Source: Prevotella sp. (GTDB lineage Bacteria > Bacteroidota > Bacteroidia > Bacteroidales > Bacteroidaceae). Taken from it: a stretch of DNA of 64,000 bases. The notes below the pieces were generated by a model, which saw only the letters and a list, made by a program, of their open reading frames with translations, did no database searches and was not told the origin of the DNA. The translations under genes and the position numbers were made by a program. This document shows, piece by piece, positions 6,527 to 14,508 of the stretch (position 1 is its first letter; each line of letters opens with the position of its first letter). The stretch spans positions 62,001-126,000 of the forward strand of contig SUYH01000003.1 of NCBI GenBank assembly GCA_015060535.1, in the 5' to 3' direction.

Positions 6527-8080
6527 TCAGAATATATCAGGTATGAACTCCTTGGCATCCTCTTTATTTTCGGTATTATGAAGAGCATAATCCACCTTTA
6601 CAACAAGATACTTCCGTGTTCCTCTAACGGTCTTGCTTTCGAACTGCAATTTCTTCATTGTTTTCCCGATGTTCACCGCATTATACTCACGCCCACGGAA
6701 TCCGCGATAGTTCAGCTCGTGCATGATGTCGCCAGCCGTCATGGTTTCGGGGCTGCCGATGCCGTCGGGCTGACGGAGGAAGGTGAGGATGGCCTCTTCG
6801 CAGTCGCTGGGCTCCATGAAACCCTGGTTGTGGCGGGTGATCTGTTGGCTCTCGTCATGGGTGGGCTTGGGGTCGAAGTCGTGGTCGAGCAGATAGATTG
6901 CCTGGGCATAGGCTCCCTCGTAGGGCAGTGGGAACTGGTCCAGATCGACAGTCCCCTGCAGGTCTACAGCCAGATAGCGTCGGCTGCCCTCGCTCTCGCG
7001 GATGAAGTAGTCGTCGTTGGTGGTGGCTATGAGCGATGCGCGGCGCTGTCGACTCTCGCGGAAACGGGCGTAGGCATCACGCACGTTCGACTTACTTGAG
7101 GTGACGATATACTTGAAGGCCTCGTTCTTCTGGTTGGAGCCGAAGGATATCTCGTCGAAGAGGATGAGTGGCGTCTCGGAGAGTGATATAACGAAGTCCT
7201 TATCAATGCGCTCAGAGGGTCCCACCTCCAGACGATAGTCGCTGAGCTCTGGAGGCAGGATATGGCGCACGAAGAAGGTCTTGCCGATGTGCTGCGGTCC
7301 CTTAAAGATGGGCATCTGAGGATTCTCGCTGATACGTCCCAGGATGAGTGCCACCAGTCCCGTATGCCATTTCTTGAGCATCTGCTCGTAGAACGGCTCA
7401 TTCTCAGGGTCTCCAAACTCCAGGTGACCGATGTAGAAGTCCTTCAGATAGTCGGGATCGGTATCGGGATTCCAGGGTTTCAGGTTGAAGAGCCACTCTT
7501 TGATGGCATCAAAGTCCTGACAGAAGTCGCGGCTGAAGATAAGTGCCCTGACATCCTGCTGCTTGACGTTCAGCCCCTGTTCCTTCAATCGACAATAGTA
7601 GGTGTCCAGGTCGCGGTCCTGCACGGGGCGCCAGGCTCCGCCATTCTCGCTGACCTCAGGGCGCTGTCGCCACACGTTGAATCGCCACTCGGATTGTGCG
7701 TTCAAAGCGTCACGCATAGCCTGAATGCGGTTCTCCTGCTCCTCCTTCTTCTGAGTCTTTGACTTCTGACGTCGGCCACGAGGCAACGAGGTGTCGATAC
7801 CCGCATCCTGGGCCATCTTCATCAGCGATCCCAACGTGACGCTGCCGTTGCCGGCCTTCAGACAGTTCGTAAACTTCTCATCACACTCCTCACGCTTGTA
7901 GCCGGAGTAGAGTGAGCAAATAGTGTGGTAGGCTTCGCGCGCCTGTTCACCCAGCGATGCACAGGCGAAAGTCACGCTGATCCAGTCGGCATAGTCTGCC
8001 GTGATATCCCTGCCTGCTTCGGCAAGGCGTTGAGCCACCAGTTTCAGGTGCTCAAGGTCGGTGTAGTTGTTGTTCGTCAT
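6527..8080 (-). CDS. VapE/VirE family helicase-like ATPase with PriCT-type N-terminus
   Basis: A 517-residue protein. Residues ~5-95 resemble the PriCT-2 helical domain found after primases (DYADWISVTFACASLGEQAR). A charged linker (KSKTQKKEEQENR) leads to the VapE/VirE P-loop domain, with Walker A GPQHIGKT (261-268), Walker B LILFDE (305-310) and a sensor segment SLIATTND. Such proteins act as replicative helicase-like ATPases in phage satellites and other mobile elements. It overlaps the upstream primase-like gene by 4 bases, so the two form a split primase-helicase. No integrase or capsid gene is nearby. Confidence 0.85.
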   Translation of the reverse strand: MTNNNYTDLEHLKLVAQRLAEAGRDITADYADWISVTFACASLGEQAREAYHTICSLYSGYKREECDEKFTNCLKAGNGSVTLGSLMKMAQDAGIDTSLPRGRRQKSKTQKKEEQENRIQAMRDALNAQSEWRFNVWRQRPEVSENGGAWRPVQDRDLDTYYCRLKEQGLNVKQQDVRALIFSRDFCQDFDAIKEWLFNLKPWNPDTDPDYLKDFYIGHLEFGDPENEPFYEQMLKKWHTGLVALILGRISENPQMPIFKGPQHIGKTFFVRHILPPELSDYRLEVGPSERIDKDFVISLSETPLILFDEISFGSNQKNEAFKYIVTSSKSNVRDAYARFRESRQRRASLIATTNDDYFIRESEGSRRYLAVDLQGTVDLDQFPLPYEGAYAQAIYLLDHDFDPKPTHDESQQITRHNQGFMEPSDCEEAILTFLRQPDGIGSPETMTAGDIMHELNYRGFRGREYNAVNIGKTMKKLQFESKTVRGTRKYLVVKVDYALHNTENKEDAKEFIPDIF

Positions 8081-8676
8081 CGTAAGAAATAAATAGGGTT
8101 AATATAACATTCGGGATCGTAGGGCAGGAAACAGGCCCGGCAAACATCACTTCCACTCTTGTCGATGGCTATGCCGTAGTGAAAAGCCACGTGCTGCTGC
8201 ATGGCCTGGAACGACAGTTTGAAGTCGTCGTGCCGTGCCCACTCGGGCAGCCTGACCACCCACTTCACGCCATGTCCTTTTGGCGATACGAAGCAGAGGG
8301 CCGTCTCCACCTTGTCGTCACTGACAAGCGCCTGCTGCACCCGCCTGGCCTCTTCGGTCGATGACAGATCGTCGATGTCGATAACCATGAAAGGTGAGCG
8401 AGTCACGATGTTCCGTGCGCTGCGATAGGAGAAAGTGCCATTGAAGGTGGCACACTCGAAGTTCAGTTTCTTGAAGTCGCCCAGCTCTTCTTTGGTCGCC
8501 GTCTCCAGCATGGAGCGCAGGGTCTCGGTAGCCCACTGTGCACGCACTGACGTGATGTAGTCGTATGCCCAGGCTATGCCCTGAGCCTGCTGTGGCCGGG
8601 TGGCCAGTACGGCCTGCCCTTTCTGGTTGCGGTATCCCTTGGGGAATACCGAAAACTTGTTGTTTTCTGTTGTCAT
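8077..8676 (-). CDS. BT4734/BF3469 family primase-like protein (VirE N-terminal domain)
   Basis: A 199-residue protein matching the VirE_N/BT4734 family, related to archaeo-eukaryotic primases. Visible are the catalytic-type acidic motif VIDIDD (98-103), the SPKGHGVKWVV strand (131-141) and IDKSGSDVCRACFLPYDP (from 171). I choose the ATG at 8674-8676 over a longer frame to 8715, because the extension is short and AT-rich. Its stop overlaps the vapE start by 4 bases, so the two are translated together. In related proteins the two domains are fused into one VirE polypeptide. Confidence 0.82.
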   Translation of the reverse strand: MTTENNKFSVFPKGYRNQKGQAVLATRPQQAQGIAWAYDYITSVRAQWATETLRSMLETATKEELGDFKKLNFECATFNGTFSYRSARNIVTRSPFMVIDIDDLSSTEEARRVQQALVSDDKVETALCFVSPKGHGVKWVVRLPEWARHDDFKLSFQAMQQHVAFHYGIAIDKSGSDVCRACFLPYDPECYINPIYFLR

Positions 8677-8743
8677 GGATATAGATAAATTTTTGTTATC
8701 CGATTTAAAAATCAATAAATATCACCATTAAGGAGGGGCAATG

Positions 8744-8775
8744 TTTGGCGGATAACAAAAATTGCATTAACTTTG
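8744..8775 (+). promoter_or_regulatory. Consensus promoter of an unannotated small RNA
   Basis: TTTG (8744-8747), 20 bases, TAACTTTG (8768-8775) on the plus strand, facing no coding sequence. Confidence 0.85.
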
Positions 8776-8780
8776 CAACC

Positions 8781-8901
8781 GCTTTATAACCCATTCCTGT
8801 CGGGTTAAAAGTGCCGCCGGCCTCTTTTTAGCCTAGGAAACTCATCAGAGACCAGCGACCCAGTGCGCTCCGCTATATCCTCTGATATGCGGAGCCTTTT
8901 T
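8781..8901 (+). ncRNA. Putative small RNA (about 120 nt)
   Basis: A perfect-consensus promoter is followed ~90 bases later by a strong intrinsic terminator, with no open frame of note between and genes on the other strand on both sides. The RNA starts with a stable hairpin: CGCTTT-(A)-TAACCC pairs with GGGTTA-AAAGTG, 12 bp with one bulge and a G-U pair. A 7-base segment ATCAGAG (8844-8850) is perfectly complementary to CTCTGAT (8880-8886) inside the terminator, so an alternative antiterminator fold is possible. The start near 8781 is inferred from the -7 element. I do not recognise a known family; it does not look like tmRNA, SRP or RNase P RNA. Confidence 0.7.
8867..8901 (+). terminator. Intrinsic terminator of the small RNA
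   Basis: GCTCCGC-T-ATATC pairs with GATAT-GCGGAGC around a CTCT loop, followed by CTTTTT on the plus strand. There is no T run on the minus strand. Confidence 0.9.
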
Positions 8902-9308
8902 CATGGTTCGATTATCTCATAATTCTTCTTCTCTTTGTTTTTAGTTGGACGTTGTTTCATAAAATAGACCTGACCTTGAAGGTCGTCGTCAAGAGAGGAC
9001 TGGCGAATCAGGTCGAACATGATGTTACCATTCTCGTACTTGAATCCCAGCGTGTCGAACATTACCTTAGTTGGCACATAATAGTATCCACTCGATTCTC
9101 TAACCGAAAAAGCATCCTCGTTTCCTTCATCTATAATAATAAGGTATAGCGAGTTATTTTCGTCGTCTTGCGCAAACTTTGCAAATTTTCCAGACTGCAG
9201 ATCCAGCACCTTTGCCGTATCCGCCGTAAACCCAAGTCTACCTGAAGCCTGGATGGTTGCTTTCAGATTTGTCGCAAATTTCTTTGCGCTCAATAGTTTG
9301 ATTGCCAT
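8901..9308 (-). CDS. Hypothetical protein (135 aa)
   Basis: A soluble, mixed-charge protein without signal peptide or membrane segment. The N-terminus MAIKLLSAKKFATNLKATIQ is followed by a beta-rich middle (NSLYLIIIDEGNEDAFSVRE, YYYVPTKVMFDTLGFKY) and a Lys-rich end (KQRPTKNKEKKNYEIIEP). I do not recognise a family. The coding frame is supported by a consensus promoter directly upstream and normal codon use. It ends exactly at the terminator of the opposite-strand small RNA, so the two transcripts may overlap at their 3' ends. Confidence 0.75.
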   Translation of the reverse strand: MAIKLLSAKKFATNLKATIQASGRLGFTADTAKVLDLQSGKFAKFAQDDENNSLYLIIIDEGNEDAFSVRESSGYYYVPTKVMFDTLGFKYENGNIMFDLIRQSSLDDDLQGQVYFMKQRPTKNKEKKNYEIIEP

Positions 9309-9327
9309 ATCATTTTCTTTTTGCTTG

Positions 9328-9359
9328 CAAAGATAATAAATTTATATTTCCCTTCCAAA
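9328..9359 (-). promoter_or_regulatory. Consensus promoter of the 135-aa gene
   Basis: Minus strand TTTG (9356-9359), 20 bases, TATCTTTG (9328-9335). The remaining gap 9360-9545 holds only an AT-rich stretch with a GGAAAAC...GTTTTCC inverted repeat near 9380-9410 and a purine-rich tract; no gene is seen. Confidence 0.8.
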
Positions 9360-9545
9360 TATTTCTCCGGAAAATCTTATGGAAAACATAATTTTTAAGG
9401 TTTTCCAATGAAAAACACATACTGTGCTCGCCTACAGAAAGCAAAAGAAAACAAAACGAGACGAAAACGAGAGCAGAAGGAACCGAAACACTCTCATTAG
9501 AGTCCTAGATCACACAGTTACAGCTTCAATGGCTTCATAAGAGAC

Positions 9546-9589
9546 AAAAAAAAATATCCCGACTCGTAGTGTAGTGTACAAGTCGGGAT
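9546..9589 (-). terminator. Terminator of glyS-FKBP operon
   Basis: ATCCCGACT (9556-9564) pairs with AGTCGGGAT (9581-9589). On the minus strand a run of nine T follows. Confidence 0.9.
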
Positions 9590-9606
9590 GTCGTTGTTAG
9601 TGATTG

Positions 9607-10209
9607 CTATTCTTCAGGCCTATCGCCTTCCTTCGCATGCCAAAAGTCTACCAATTGGATTGTGAAAGTCAGCATGCTGTAGGCTGGTATTGAACTGGTG
9701 GCGGTGGAACCGTAGCCCAGCTGGTAGGGAATGTAAACCCTGTAGATGTCGCCTCGGTTCATGTGCTGCAGGGCGGTATTAAAGCCCTCGATGAAGTTCG
9801 AAACACGGCCTTTATAGGGAGGACTGACGCCTTCGTCGTAAACATCGCCATAGTAGGAGGCATCGAATCGCAGACCGTCCTTATAACGGGTAGAGGGCAG
9901 CAACTTGCCGGAGTAGTGAATCGTCACCGTATCAGAATAAAGGGGCGAGACCGTGCCGTAGCCACTTTCCAGCAGTTCCATGACGATGTAGTTCGTAGGA
10001 TCTTCCACATTGGCATTCTCAGCACGCAGTACGCCCATCACCGGAAACAGGGTTCCGCTCATGGGGTCAGCCTGGTTGTAGATTTGCAAGAAGGCTTGCT
10101 CGTTCTTATTCTGCCAGTCGGGATACTCCTCCTCCTTACCATCGTCCTCGCTACATGATGCCAAGACGAGGAGCGACAGACAGGCAAATATGTAATGCTT
10201 CAGTTTCAT
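9607..10209 (-). CDS. FKBP-type peptidyl-prolyl isomerase lipoprotein
   Basis: A 200-residue lipoprotein: signal peptide with lipobox VLASC (Cys19), an acidic linker (SEDDGKEEEYPDW), then an FKBP domain from about residue 90. Family motifs are VTIHYSGKLL, FDASYYGDVYDE, FIEGFNTALQHMNRGDIYRV and YIPYQLGYGS with a final strand MLTFTIQLVDF. It should assist folding of exported proteins in the periplasm or at the membrane. Its ATG shares one base with the glyS stop (TAATG), so the two genes are coupled. A terminator follows. Confidence 0.9.
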   Translation of the reverse strand: MKLKHYIFACLSLLVLASCSEDDGKEEEYPDWQNKNEQAFLQIYNQADPMSGTLFPVMGVLRAENANVEDPTNYIVMELLESGYGTVSPLYSDTVTIHYSGKLLPSTRYKDGLRFDASYYGDVYDEGVSPPYKGRVSNFIEGFNTALQHMNRGDIYRVYIPYQLGYGSTATSSIPAYSMLTFTIQLVDFWHAKEGDRPEE

Positions 10210-11750
10210 TATTGCAGTTTCTTCAATAGACTTGCGATGCTCACTTTGTCTTCGATGATGCTGGCCAGCTCGCTGATCTTCACGCGCTCCTGCTCCATGG
10301 TATCACGGAAACGCAGGGTGACACAGCCGTCGTTGAGTGTATCGTGGTCGACGGTGACGCAGTATGGAGTACCAATGGCGTCCTGACGGCGATAGCGCTT
10401 ACCGATAGAGTCTTTCTCGTCGTACTGGCAGTTGAAGTGGAACTTCAGGTCGTTGATAATCTCGCGAGCCTTCTCGGGCAGTCCATCTTTCTTGACCAGT
10501 GGCATCACAGCCAGCTTCACAGGAGCCAGGGCGGCAGGCAGACGGAGCACTACGCGCGTCTCGCCATTCTCCAGCTTCTCCTCGCAGTAAGAGTGACACA
10601 TGATAGAGAGGAACATACGGTCAACACCAATAGAGGTCTCAATAACGAACGGAGTGTAGCTCTCGTTGGTCTGCGGATCGAAGTACTTGATGCTCTTACC
10701 TGAGTATTTCTCGTGCTGCGACAGGTCGAAGTTGGTACGTGAGTGGATACCCTCCACCTCCTTGAATCCGAATGGCATCTTGAACTCAATATCGGTAGCG
10801 GCGTTGGCATAGTGAGCCAGCTTGTCGTGGTCGTGGAAACGATAGTTCTCAGCACCGAAGCCCAATGCCTGATGCCACTTCATACGTGTCTCCTTCCACT
10901 TGGGGAACCACTCCAGCTCAGTGCCGGGCTGTACGAAGAACTGCATCTCCATCTGCTCGAACTCACGCATGCGGAAGATGAACTGACGGGCCACAATCTC
11001 GTTACGGAAAGCCTTACCAATCTGGGCGATACCGAAAGGAATCTTCATGCGACCGGTCTTCTGCACGTTCAGGTAGTTCACAAAGATACCCTGAGCGGTC
11101 TCAGGACGCAGGTAAACCTTCATAGAACCATCGGCAGAAGCACCCATCTCGGTAGAGAACATCAGGTTGAACTGACGAACGTCGGTCCAGTTGCGGGTAC
11201 CGCTGATAGGACAAACAATCTCTTCGTCGAGGATTATCTGCTTCAGCTCGTCCAGGTCGGGACCCTGCATGGCAGCGGCATAGCGGGCGTGCAGCGCATC
11301 GCGCTTCTCCTTAGCTTCCTTCACGCGCTCGCTGGTCTCCATATACTTAGCCTCGTCGAAACTGTCGCCGAAGCGCTTGCGGGCCTTCTCCACCTCCTTC
11401 TGAATCTTCTCGTCGTACTTGGCAATCTGGTCCTCGATCAACACGTCAGCACGATAGCGCTTCTTCGAGTCGCGGTTGTCAATCAAGGGGTCATTGAAGG
11501 CATCCACGTGACCGGAAGCCTTCCATATCGTGGGGTGCATAAAGATGGCTGAGTCGATGCCCACGATGTTCTCGTGCAGCAATACCATCGACTTCCACCA
11601 GTATTCCTTAATATTATTCTTCAACTCCACACCGTTCTGACCGTAGTCGTAAACGGCTCCCAAACCATCGTAAATCTCACTTGAAGGGAATACAAAGCCA
11701 TACTCCTTGCAGTGGCTCACGATTTTCTTAAATACATCTTCTTGTGCCAT
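10209..11750 (-). CDS. glyS: Glycyl-tRNA synthetase (single-chain class II)
   Basis: A 513-residue enzyme that charges tRNA-Gly. It is the dimeric alpha2 type of Bacteroidetes, not the alpha/beta heterotetramer. Visible are the N-terminus FKKIVSHCKEYGFVFPSSEI, class II motif 2 region FRNEIVARQFIFRMREFEQM, and the anticodon-binding domain ALAPVKLAVMPLVKKDGLPE. The Lys/Glu-rich segment around residues 105-165 is the usual insertion. It has a consensus promoter at 11782-11813 and is the first gene of a two-gene operon with an FKBP. Confidence 0.95.
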   Translation of the reverse strand: MAQEDVFKKIVSHCKEYGFVFPSSEIYDGLGAVYDYGQNGVELKNNIKEYWWKSMVLLHENIVGIDSAIFMHPTIWKASGHVDAFNDPLIDNRDSKKRYRADVLIEDQIAKYDEKIQKEVEKARKRFGDSFDEAKYMETSERVKEAKEKRDALHARYAAAMQGPDLDELKQIILDEEIVCPISGTRNWTDVRQFNLMFSTEMGASADGSMKVYLRPETAQGIFVNYLNVQKTGRMKIPFGIAQIGKAFRNEIVARQFIFRMREFEQMEMQFFVQPGTELEWFPKWKETRMKWHQALGFGAENYRFHDHDKLAHYANAATDIEFKMPFGFKEVEGIHSRTNFDLSQHEKYSGKSIKYFDPQTNESYTPFVIETSIGVDRMFLSIMCHSYCEEKLENGETRVVLRLPAALAPVKLAVMPLVKKDGLPEKAREIINDLKFHFNCQYDEKDSIGKRYRRQDAIGTPYCVTVDHDTLNDGCVTLRFRDTMEQERVKISELASIIEDKVSIASLLKKLQ

Positions 11751-11781
11751 AAAATATCTTCTTCAGTTTTGAAAACGGCTG

Positions 11782-11813
11782 CAAATATACAAATAAGTGA
11801 GCAAAAAGCCAAA
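11782..11813 (-). promoter_or_regulatory. Consensus promoter of glyS
   Basis: Minus strand TTTG (11810-11813), 20 bases, TATATTTG (11782-11789). Confidence 0.8.
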
Positions 11814-11827
11814 TTTTTTTGGAAAGT

Positions 11828-12514
11828 TTATAACAATCGACACAACTTCCTGAAATTCGACTCCTTGCCGTAGCAAACTAATTCGTCAGTAGCCTCCAGC
11901 GGAGTGTCCGTTTCCACCACTTCAGCTACAGCAGCCTCGTTATACGCTATGCCCAAACAGTTCTGCATCTTGCCTGTCTTCTTGATAGCAATGATCTTCA
12001 GCTTGAACTCATCGTAAAGATGCAGGTTATTGGGCGACTGTCCGACAAACTTCTCGGGGATGCGGAACTTGAAAACGCAATAGCCGTCGCCAACGCGGAA
12101 CACCTCGGTCTTCAGACCCAGTTCCATCTGGTGGGCCAACAGGCGGGCAGCATGTTCCTCAGGGATGAGAATCTTCTCAATGTCGAACGCCTGCAGGATA
12201 TTCCGATGCAGATAGTCGTTCGCACGGGCATAGATATGCTTGACACCCAGCTTCTTCAACAGCGCTACCACACGGACGGATGCACCCAGATTGCGACCTA
12301 TGGCGACGATGACCAGGTCAACGCGTTTCAACGGCAACACCTGTAGCGCCAACTCGTCGCAGGCATCAATCTGAAACACAGCGTCGCACAAGTCCTTGAC
12401 TCTCTCTACACGGCTGGTGTCACTGTCGGCTGCAATGACTTCATGCCCCAACGCTGAAAAATCCTCAGCCAGCACCTTGCCGTATGTTCCCAAACCAATG
12501 ATAATACACTTCAT
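11828..12514 (-). CDS. trkA: Trk/Ktr potassium uptake regulatory subunit (RCK/TrkA-N)
   Basis: A 228-residue cytoplasmic gating ring subunit. Residues 1-125 form a Rossmann RCK domain with the nucleotide-binding start MKCIIIGLGTYGKVLAEDF and the acidic end of strand 2 (IAADSD). The rest is a TrkA-C/RCK-C domain (FVGQSPNNLHLYDEFKLKII). It binds NAD(H) or ATP and controls the membrane subunit encoded directly upstream; the two genes overlap by 4 bases. The short single-RCK form is closer to KtrA than to the double-domain E. coli TrkA. Confidence 0.9.
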   Translation of the reverse strand: MKCIIIGLGTYGKVLAEDFSALGHEVIAADSDTSRVERVKDLCDAVFQIDACDELALQVLPLKRVDLVIVAIGRNLGASVRVVALLKKLGVKHIYARANDYLHRNILQAFDIEKILIPEEHAARLLAHQMELGLKTEVFRVGDGYCVFKFRIPEKFVGQSPNNLHLYDEFKLKIIAIKKTGKMQNCLGIAYNEAAVAEVVETDTPLEATDELVCYGKESNFRKLCRLL

Positions 12515-14361
12515 GATATGATAATATTGTCTTGTGGTAATTGATAATACTGATTCTTATATTGCTTGAGCAGTCCCTGGGCTAGTGTCACTACACCGAC
12601 ACGGCCGATGAACATCAGAACGACTATCAACAGCTTACTGATGTCACTCAGCTGAGAGGTGATGCCTAAAGACGAACCGACGGTAGCAAAGGCTGAGACA
12701 CACTCGAACACGATGGCCTTCAGCGGAAGATCGGGTTCGAAAATGGTGACGCTGAAAATAAAGCAGGCCAGCACACAAAGACTGACGAAGATGGTGGCAT
12801 TGGCGCGACGGATAGAGTCCTGCGAGAGCTCTCTGCCCCGAAACTCCACACGGGTAGTACCATGAAGGACGGCACGGATATTCAGCCAAGCCACAGCAAA
12901 GGCGTTGACCTTCACACCACCTGCCGTAGACTGCGACGCACCGCCTATCCACATCAATATCAAGTAGATAGAGATAGACTGTATGCACATGCTATTCAGA
13001 TTGACACTAATAAAGCCTGCCGTACGAGGACTGACGGCGTTGAAGAAAGCCTGGGTGAGCTTTTCGTGCAGGGGCATGCCTGCAAAGGTATTGTTCCACT
13101 CAAAGACACAAAGGAGCACCGTACCGATGACTATCAGCAAAGCCGTTGTGCGCAGCACGATTTTCGTGTTCAGGTCGAGCAGGTTATGAAATTTCAGACT
13201 GGTGTATCCTCGCCCGTTCAGTCCGTCCCAAATGGCCTGGCCATACCTCCAGACGATGGCTTTCAGGTTGACCAACACAGGATAACCGATGCCACCCAGG
13301 ATAATGAGAAAAGCGATGATGATATACAACCAGCTATGGCCCGTCATCAGAATAGGGGCACTCAGTCCGTCGCGATAGATAGAAAAGCCGCCATTGCAAA
13401 AGGCAGATATGGAATGAAAGATACTAAAGAACAGCTCGTGGCTGATATCAAGGCCGATGGCTCCGTGAATATCAAGGAAGATAGCCACAGCCCCTCCGAG
13501 TTCGATCAGAGCCGTAAATCCGAAAATGTGAAGCAGCGTGGACCAAAGCGAGCCGAGTGATTTCGAGCTGACCATATCGCGCACCTGCATCTGGTTGTAG
13601 ATACTGGTATTGCCCATAAAAAAGAGGGCGAAGAAACTGGTAATGGTCATCACGCCCAATCCGCCAATCTGAATGAGCATCATCACCACCAACTGGCCCA
13701 AAGTGGTGAAAGTACTGGGTACATCAATGGTAGTGAGTCCCGTCACACACACCGCGCTTGTAGCGGTGAACAGGGAGTCAATCCAAGAGAGGTGGACACC
13801 AGGCTGAATACAGTGGGGCATGAGCAGCATTCCCGATCCGACCAAGATGATGAAAAGGAAACTGACAGCCATCATCAGCGACGGGCTGGCCTTTCGGCCC
13901 ATTGAACCGATAACCGTACTGGAAAGCTGGATGGAGGAGATCAGGAACAGCACCAGAAGATGGAACACGCGGTTGTCCAACACCTTCATCACGCCGATGC
14001 TATCGTCTATACCGAAGAAATTGACGAAGATGGGAATCAATGTCAGCGTCAGCAATCCGTTGACACACCAACCCATAAGGCTATAGACCGATTGGATGCG
14101 TCGGCGTTTCAGCAATATCAGACGGCTGACGCGCTCTACGAGGAATGTCAGCCACACCCAAAAATAGACCCAGTTGAGCTCTTGCCTCAGCCGGTCGGTC
14201 AAATCGAAACCCATCTCCAGCACGGCACCGACAATCATGCAAAGCGACCCCACAGCAGCCAAAAAGGACAACACCTTGAGCAGACCTATGACATGTGGAG
14301 CCACATATTTCTCGTAATATAGCGCATGGCGTCTGGATGTGAGTTTAGAGAAACGCATCAT
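12511..14361 (-). CDS. trkH: Trk/Ktr family potassium transporter, membrane subunit
   Basis: A ~616-residue inner-membrane K+ channel-like transporter. After an N-terminal extension with about four membrane segments come the four pore repeats, with loops such as TATSAVCVTGLTTIDV, FCNGGFSIYRDG, NAVSPRTAGFISVN and CVSAFATVGSSLGI, which carry the selectivity-filter glycines. It pairs with the RCK subunit downstream. I start at the ATGATG at 14356-14361 because the -7 element lies at 14385-14392, inside the longer frame that begins at 14415. Confidence 0.9.
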   Translation of the reverse strand: MMRFSKLTSRRHALYYEKYVAPHVIGLLKVLSFLAAVGSLCMIVGAVLEMGFDLTDRLRQELNWVYFWVWLTFLVERVSRLILLKRRRIQSVYSLMGWCVNGLLTLTLIPIFVNFFGIDDSIGVMKVLDNRVFHLLVLFLISSIQLSSTVIGSMGRKASPSLMMAVSFLFIILVGSGMLLMPHCIQPGVHLSWIDSLFTATSAVCVTGLTTIDVPSTFTTLGQLVVMMLIQIGGLGVMTITSFFALFFMGNTSIYNQMQVRDMVSSKSLGSLWSTLLHIFGFTALIELGGAVAIFLDIHGAIGLDISHELFFSIFHSISAFCNGGFSIYRDGLSAPILMTGHSWLYIIIAFLIILGGIGYPVLVNLKAIVWRYGQAIWDGLNGRGYTSLKFHNLLDLNTKIVLRTTALLIVIGTVLLCVFEWNNTFAGMPLHEKLTQAFFNAVSPRTAGFISVNLNSMCIQSISIYLILMWIGGASQSTAGGVKVNAFAVAWLNIRAVLHGTTRVEFRGRELSQDSIRRANATIFVSLCVLACFIFSVTIFEPDLPLKAIVFECVSAFATVGSSLGITSQLSDISKLLIVVLMFIGRVGVVTLAQGLLKQYKNQYYQLPQDNIIIS

Positions 14362-14384
14362 GAAATCAGGAAATTTACCGGTGA

Positions 14385-14416
14385 CAAAGATAGGAATTTT
14401 TTCCGTTATCTCCAAA
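14385..14416 (-). promoter_or_regulatory. Consensus promoter of trkH-trkA
   Basis: Minus strand TTTG (14413-14416), 20 bases, TATCTTTG (14385-14392). This position decides the trkH start. Confidence 0.8.
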
Positions 14417-14451
14417 TTTCCAACATCTTATCTCATTTTTGTCTTCTAAAT

Positions 14452-14483
14452 TTTGGATTTCCCTTATTTTTTTTGTAACTTTG
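14452..14483 (+). promoter_or_regulatory. Consensus promoter of parC operon
   Basis: TTTG (14452-14455), 20 bases, TAACTTTG (14476-14483), 25 bases before the parC ATG. Confidence 0.85.
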
Positions 14484-14508
14484 CGCAAGAAAAAAAAGTT
14501 AGTATAAC

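Noticed and set aside
1..9400. Complete prophage or integrative element
   Set aside because: No integrase, capsid, portal, relaxase or attachment repeats were found; only isolated phage-like genes.
12862..13560. Plus-strand 232-aa ORF opposite trkH
   Set aside because: Antisense shadow of a membrane protein gene, without promoter or family features.
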